Part shown: positions 58,908 through 64,000 of the stretch, in pieces | Position numbering within the stretch: the stretch's first letter is position 1 | Layout of the letters: every line of letters begins with the position of its first letter | Assembly (NCBI GenBank): GCA_036924085.1 | Contig: JAVGWX010000005.1 | Location: 41,175,664 to 41,239,663, forward strand | Direction of reading: 5' to 3' | Length of the DNA stretch: 64,000 bases | DNA from: Ariolimax columbianus | Lineage: Eukaryota; Mollusca; Gastropoda; Stylommatophora; Arionidae | Notes under the pieces: model-generated | Seen by the model: the letters and a program-made list of their open reading frames with translations, nothing else | What the model was told of the DNA's origin: nothing | Database searches by the model: none | Translations under genes and position numbers: made by a program

Positions 58908-61033
58908 TTCTTCTTCTTCTTCTTCTGCGTACACAGTCAGACAGTAACCATTATTTTTTCGAAAAAAAGCAGCGGTCATCCTGAGACTCTCGCCACTACC
59001 ATACAGCTTGTCTTGCAGTTCCACTGGCAATGGCCACATCTGCTCTCTCTGATCCTCGTATGTCGGGCAGTTCTGCAGCAGATGTTCAGTGGTCATTTTA
59101 CCAGTACCGCACGGGCATTCGTCGGTACACCCTATCTTCAGTTTGTTGAATAGGTGGTACCTCAGTCTGTTGTGGCCAGTGCGAAGTCTGAAGACAACGA
59201 CCTGCTCTCTTCGGTTCAACTGGTAATAGGCATCGTTTTTGGTGTAACCAGTATGTTCGGTTTCCCATTTGGACATGTATCTGGCTTTGATAAGCCGTTT
59301 TGACTCTTCGTACGTCATACTGGTATCTGTTTGTGGTAGTCTTGCACCTTCTTTTGCCAGTCTATCGGCCTCCTCGTTTCCTTGGATGTTGCAGTGTGAC
59401 GGAACCCACTGTATCACCACCCTTTTTGGTGCGGACTGCTGGCACAGTTTGCAGAGTGCTGCTCTTAAGTCATTAAGCTCAGTGTTCTTCTGGCTTTTTA
59501 GCGCTGTGACTACTTCGAGAGCATCTGTCAGCAAGACTATATGGCTCTCATTTTCACTGTGTGTTGCCATTTCTTCCACTGCCGCCCTCAGTGCCTCTGC
59601 CTCTGCTCTGAAATTGCTTGTGTACTTACCAGTAGCGAATGACAGTGTTATATTTGTGCCATTTGGTAGGTTCAGGAATGCTCCTGCCCCTCCGTTCTGT
59701 GTAGTGTTTGTTACAGAACCGTCGGTGTATGCATGGGTCCAGTCCATGCTTGGGTAGCTTTTCGTTATGAAGCTTAGGGTAGTGTCTCTCCTTTCTTTCT
59801 CACTCTGGCAGTTTTTGTTTGCAATACCTGGTATATTTTCTACCACCTCTGGAAATATATCCTGCCTCCAAGTAGGTTTTCGTACAGTAGTGATGGGTTT
59901 TGGTGTTGTTAGTGCGTTTGTGGGATCTTCGTGCATCTTTGCTTTGGCTATTTCTGCAAAGTTTCTCCGCTTCAGTTTCCCATTTCCCAGGTTGTTTAGT
60001 CTCTGGTACATTGGATGGTCCGTCAGTCTTCGGAGTTTCTCTGACTGCAGCTGGGCTCTGCAGTCTCTTCTATCGGTCATGGATTGCAGTCTTGTAATCT
60101 TTTCAAGTTCTACAATTGGCGTTGACTTCATGCCACCTGTTATGATTCTCATGGCTTGGTTTTGAAGTTTGTTAACTTTATCGAAGTTCGCCTTCGCTGC
60201 TGTTGTCCATGCCGCAATGCCATACTCGAGAACTGGTCTCACTCTTCCAGTGTACAGTTTCTTTAGTATGCTTTCGTCTGCTCCCCAGCTTGTGCCAGCA
60301 AGTTTCCTCATGATCGCCATTCTTTCTCTGGCTTTCATTCGGTTTCTCTCAATCTGACTTTTCCATGTCATGCGCCGATCAAATGTGACTCCCAGATAGG
60401 TTGGGTTGTCGTTTGGCTGCAGGATTTTGCCGTTTAGGCTTAATTTGGTACTTTGGGGTTTTAATGAGAGCGAGAATATTGTGCACGTGGTTTTCTCCTC
60501 GTTTATTTTTACCAGCCATGAGTTCGCCCACTCTTCCAGCGATGTTAGGGCCGTTTGCATCCGGTTTCTTGCTATGGTGAGATTCTTTTCAGAGGTCCAC
60601 ATAGCCAGATCGTCTGCAAACATTGAGCTATGGACTCTTCTTGGTATATTCTCTGTAATATCGTTTATATATACCAGAAAGAGTGTGGGTGACAGTACTC
60701 CCCCTTGGGGTACTCCCTGCTCGAGTGTCACCTTTTTGCTCATCTGCCCTTGTACTTGGACTCTGGCCGTTCTTTGTTTGAGGTAGTGGTTGATCCACTT
60801 GTACATCTTCCCACAGACATCACTTCTTCTCAGCTTGACTCTAAGTCCGTCCTTCCAGACTTTGTCAAATGCCTTTTCCAGATCCACCCAGACAGCTACT
60901 GTGTGCTTCTGTGCCTGGTAGGCATCTTCTATCTCCTGGGCTATGAGGATGACCTGGTCCTCAGTGGATCTGTGCTGTCTAAAGCCGGCTTGCTGTGGGA
61001 TTAGAATTCGTTTTTCTTCCAGATGCCACATCA
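58908..61033 (-). CDS. RNase H LINE, young 5'-truncated copy, 710-codon frame
   Basis: A single open frame on the minus strand from MWHLEEKRILIPQQAGFRQH at the truncated 5' edge through VDLEKAFDKVW, GVPQGGVLSPTLFLVYIND, FADDLAMW (about residues 155-162), FDRRMTWKSQIERN, HAYTDGSVTNTTQNGG and SHCNIQGNEEADRLAK, to the finger CPCGTGK...EHLLQNC. Near the end an extra A in the TTTTTTCG tract shifts the frame, so KIMVTV-stop is lost and the frame reads into the GAA tail as poly-Glu. RT and RNase H active-site residues are intact. CAACTTGTTATTC at 58895-58907 and 61034-61046 is the target-site duplication. It is very close to the 25-30 kb copies, but retains KLKRRNFAEIA, which units 2 and 3 lost. Confidence 0.92.
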
Positions 61034-61046
61034 CAACTTGTTATTC

Positions 61047-61690
61047 ATTGTCCATGTTTCTGGGCCATAAATTAGTGACGAGTATACATAACACTTGACA
61101 ATTCTCATTTCCAAATTCTGATTTATCTGTTTCTGGAACTCAGCATGTGTCACATGATGCCGATTTTCCACCTAGTCTCTTTCTGATTTCTTTTCGAACT
61201 GTCATCTACCGTTATTATATGACCTAGACAGGAGAAACGCTGTACCTGTTCAAGTAGTTGATCTTTTATTTTTTTCTGCATACATGGTTTCTTGTCATTT
61301 TTCAAAATGATCATAGTTCTTGCTTTCTTTATGTTTATGTCTAATCCTAATTCTGGACTTATTTTGTATATTATTGTCACAAGCTCCTATAATTCTTGAT
61401 CACTTTTTGCAATCAAAACTGTATCATCCGCATATTTTCATTTATTATTGATTATCCATTGCCACTCCTCCAATGACAAACCATACATCCACTCTTTCTG
61501 TTTGAATGTGTGTTCTGTGTAGATAAAAATACAAGGGAATAATAAACATCCTTGTCGCACTCCTCTTTTCACATCTATACTTGCAGTGCATAACTTTCCT
61601 GATTTTACTGTAGCAGTTTGTTCCCATTACAGATCTGGACCTATTTCTTGGAGACGTTTTATTAATTTCGAATGTTGGGACTGTGTTTCT
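61047..61690 (-). mobile_element. RTE-like LINE, RT fragment
   Basis: Minus strand: RLQEIGPDL, SIDVKRGVRQGCLLFPCIF (normally GVRQGCILSPLLF), KYADDTVLIAKSDQEL (catalytic pair at about 61418-61435), SPELGLDINIKKARTMII, LLEQVQRFSCLGHIITVDD, then QNLEMRIVKCYVYSSLIYGPETWTMNN at the left edge. It runs straight into the 58908 LINE insertion. Beyond that insertion the sequence is RNase H of another LINE. Confidence 0.75.
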
Positions 61691-62800
61691 GTTTCTAAAA
61701 ATCAACATCACTGCACTCCGGGCGTACCCATAGGTGTTGAATCTCTCTCAGAAAATGGCGCCGGGTATAGATGCTGATGGTCCCTGTATCTCGCTGGTTG
61801 TACACTCTTTTGCTCTGTCCTCTCATGCGCTATACTCGCTCGAACCTCGTTTAATATAAAAAACTTTCATCTATTGCAGTGTTATCATCTAACAGACGGT
61901 CATTGGTTGATTTGTCATTTGTATATATCACTAACGTGAACATGATGGGATCTTGTAAAGTCAAGATGTTAGCTCTTTCGTTGCCCTGAACCCCAGCAAT
62001 GACCAGAACAGTCGATCCATGTTAATCACTGGGGGTTTAAGACCTCAACAGCTGCTATATCCTCGTACCTCAGCCATCCCCTTTGTACCTTCTGAAGTAC
62101 GGCTTGCGCGTCTGTCACTATGACTGCCCTTTTTATTATTTTAAAAAAAAATTGTACGTGTTTACGTGACCATTTTTACTGGCTGAGGCGCGCCTATTCT
62201 ACCACATACCCTAGTCAATTGGACGATATTAAGACGCATAAACCAGTGTTTGGATGCATGTGTGCGTCTGTATATACCTATGCTAGGTTTGTGCACGCTC
62301 AGAAGCCAGCCCAACCAAAGTGCAATGGAAAAGCATCACCCTGAGGGCGCGTGTGAAAGTTGTGCAAGAGTGTGATTGTTGGACAGAGTAAAAAGAAAGA
62401 AAAGTGTGTGGAAAGAAGAGCCCAGAGTTACGATATCCATCTCAGCGCTGAGGTCACTGCTTCTATCTCCATTCTCAAACTAGAGGTTGTTGACATGTAT
62501 GCCTTACTGCACTCGGCAACCGCCTGTCCTGTCATTCTAGCCGAGAAGCACCAGCCTGATGTCCTGTTGAGACGCACTGATCCGTTGATATGACAGCATC
62601 ACTATGCTGCGTATTCTCCTTTTTCAGCCAATTCACCTCGTGCTCTGCTCTCTCGTTGTCACAGTATGCATTTCTTGCCTAGGGTTATAAAAACCCTCTA
62701 GTATTCTTCCCCCTTGGGTATCGTCTCAGTTGGGTTGACATGTCCGATTGTTTTATCTGCCTGTGTCAATGCACGACACCCCTCTCTTGATGTCAGATTC
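61691..62800 (-). mobile_element. RNase H LINE, third lineage, copy 2
   Basis: Matches 47646-48230: the 3' end GTTTCTGTTTCTAAAAATC then CACTGCACTCCGGGCGTACC on +, CTCAGCCATCCC...GTACCTTCTGAAGT, and after an interruption the RNase H part (ATATCCATCTCAGCGCTGAGG..., TCCATTCTCAAACTAGAGG..., YTDGS-region remnant GCACTGATCCGTTGATATGAC). Many stops. A family B SINE sits within it. Confidence 0.75.
62130..62404 (+). mobile_element. SINE family B, copy 2, nested in LINE
   Basis: 62185-62340 matches the minus-strand family B element at 5465-5625 (GAGGCGCGCC, GACGCATAAACCAGTG, GGATGCATGTGTGCGT, CCAACCAAAGTGCAATGG). It ends in an A/G-rich tail (AAAAAGAAAGAAAAG). It separates GACTGCCCTT from GTGGAAAGAAG, which are adjacent in the LINE copy at 47820. 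Confidence 0.65.
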
Positions 62801-63476
62801 TACTGTCAAAAGCTTTTTGGTAGTCTATGCTAATAGTTGTCCATCACAAGTGATGAAGACCACTCTCTTTGTTCAGCCGTGTGGACAGTCGTATCTCTTG
62901 CTGTGTCCGCTGAAATGGGTGACTTGCGCGGTTATTTGGATCAAAGTGAGGAAGAAACTGCGCCTTTTTGTCAACCTCACTCACAGAGCCTAAGCTACAT
63001 TTTGCCAGTGGAAAGACATTCATCGAGACGACTGGAGATAGCATAGGCTGCAGATTTTGCCTCAGGGTTACCACCGAAGCCTTTCCGTAAACATGTAACC
63101 CGCAGTTTGTCGTGCCTTTTCGATAACCACAAGAAGTCGTATGGACAACACTCAGCGTGTGAGTGGGTCTGGCAACTCTCCCCAGCTGTATTGAACTCAT
63201 CATAGTAGCATCTAAAATTCCCACACGCCAAATTCGCGAAGGTGAACCGGCAGAATTAACCCGTGAAATACGTCACATGTATAAGCGTAGTGCCATTCAG
63301 CCGGCGTCCAGACCAGGACAAACGGATGGAAGAAATCACAAAAAAGAACGAAATAACAAGTCCAGACGGAAAACAACACCACGTTTCAGTGAACACAAGT
63401 GTAAGTCGTCGACTAGTGTGAATTCCAGGCAAATCCGTGGTCTAGCGGCATCCATAATGATTCAAAACAGTAGAGA
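62801..63476. other. No gene recognised
   Basis: Overlapping ORFs on both strands (126 aa on minus at 62844-63224, 106 aa on plus at 63163-63483) show no motif I recognise and no splice context. Codon composition is not obviously coding. Confidence 0.4.
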
Positions 63477-63545
63477 AATGTAGACTCGCAGCCAGTTATG
63501 GCGCCATCTATGCCAGATTTGGTAGTCTATGAAGCAAATTTAAAT
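63477..63545 (-). mobile_element. SINE core fragment (fourth occurrence)
   Basis: GTAGACTCGCAGCC...GGCGCCATCTATGCC matches the core in family A SINEs at 3383, 13355 and 44572. Only about 40-60 bp are alignable. Confidence 0.45.
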
Positions 63546-63559
63546 GTCATGCATTTCTT

Positions 63560-63775
63560 TATATTTCTGACGGAGTTCGCAAACAGAAAATTGCTTCCCT
63601 TGTTCCATTAAACTTTCGAAAATCAAATTGTTCTTCTGAAACTTTCCTCTCTACTTTACCTCGTATTCTCTCTTGTATGATATTTAATATAATAATTCTG
63701 AAAGTTCGTATATTTGCATGTCTGGAGAAGCCATAAAACGTGAACAGAAAGACACATCGAGTTGAAAATGTCACT
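63560..63775 (-). mobile_element. RTE-like LINE, RT entry fragment
   Basis: Minus strand IRTFRIIILNIIQERIRGKVERK, EEQFDFRKFNGTREAIFCL corresponds to the QFGFRxGxGTREA block of RTE-like RTs. Single short fragment. Confidence 0.6.
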
Positions 63776-63814
63776 AATTATTCCATGCCGATTTGCAGAT
63801 CACGACAACTTTTG

Positions 63815-63880
63815 TCACTAAGTTTGTCACAAGTAGTCTTCTTAACCAGTGTAAATATGTTATGTTAAGTTAAGGCATAT
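63815..63880 (+). mobile_element. CR1-like LINE, 3' terminus
   Basis: AGTCTTCTTAACCAGTGTAAA...GTTATGTTAAGTTAAG resembles the terminal sequence of the copies ending at 31545 and 39003 (TCTTCTAAACCAGTATAAAGACGTTAAGTTAA). Confidence 0.5.
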
Positions 63881-64000
63881 CATTATTTCTCTATATATGT
63901 GGGATTTCATTGTTTAACTTAACAAGGGACACAACGAAATAAATTGTTAAAATGCGAAGATATATATATGCCAGCTGTGTCAACTAAATGATGAATATTG

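Overview
This is a eukaryotic, animal nuclear genome window with no bacterial gene organisation. It is AT-rich and has spliced exons with GT/AG boundaries, long microsatellites, rRNA gene fragments and dozens of non-LTR retrotransposon remnants. The one complete host gene is a three-exon GABARAP (Atg8 family) gene of 117 codons. Its protein resembles lophotrochozoan GABARAPs, and the 18S fragment is metazoan. A mollusc is the best guess and a cephalopod is plausible, but this is inference.

Layout. 1-3.8 kb: an RTE-like LINE, a Penelope-like fragment (YIDD RT plus a GIY-YIG-like remnant) and a tRNA-headed SINE. 4.78-4.95 kb: a terminal coding exon of an unrecognised + strand gene. 5-14.7 kb: old LINE and SINE debris and two large microsatellites. 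14.8-31.5 kb: one CR1-like element split in three by two large insertions. The first (15.19-22.48 kb) is an apparent LINE/rRNA chimera: on the minus strand it reads 18S, 28S, then an EN-RT-RNase H LINE, and a target-site repeat flanks the whole block. The second (23.28-30.08 kb) is a head-to-tail trimer of the same LINE family, whose middle unit is a recombinant of the outer two, flanked by a 16-bp target-site duplication. 35.2-51.5 kb: GABARAP on the minus strand, with introns of 5.8 and 10.1 kb filled by nested transposons (LINE in LINE, SINE in LINE). 52-64 kb: more nested LINEs, a second unrecognised terminal exon on the minus strand, and a young LINE copy with a 13-bp target-site duplication.

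How it fits together. Nearly everything outside the host exons is retrotransposed. An I-group-like LINE (APE endonuclease, RT, RNase H, Cys/His C-terminus) ending in a (GAA)n tail is the dominant recent invader. A roughly 355-bp SINE present in three copies ends in the same kind of tail and was probably mobilised by it. A second SINE family carries a core sequence recurring at four places. Many insertion boundaries can be read directly, because the broken host element resumes in the same reading frame on the far side. Clade names for LINEs are from remembered motif resemblance and are approximate.
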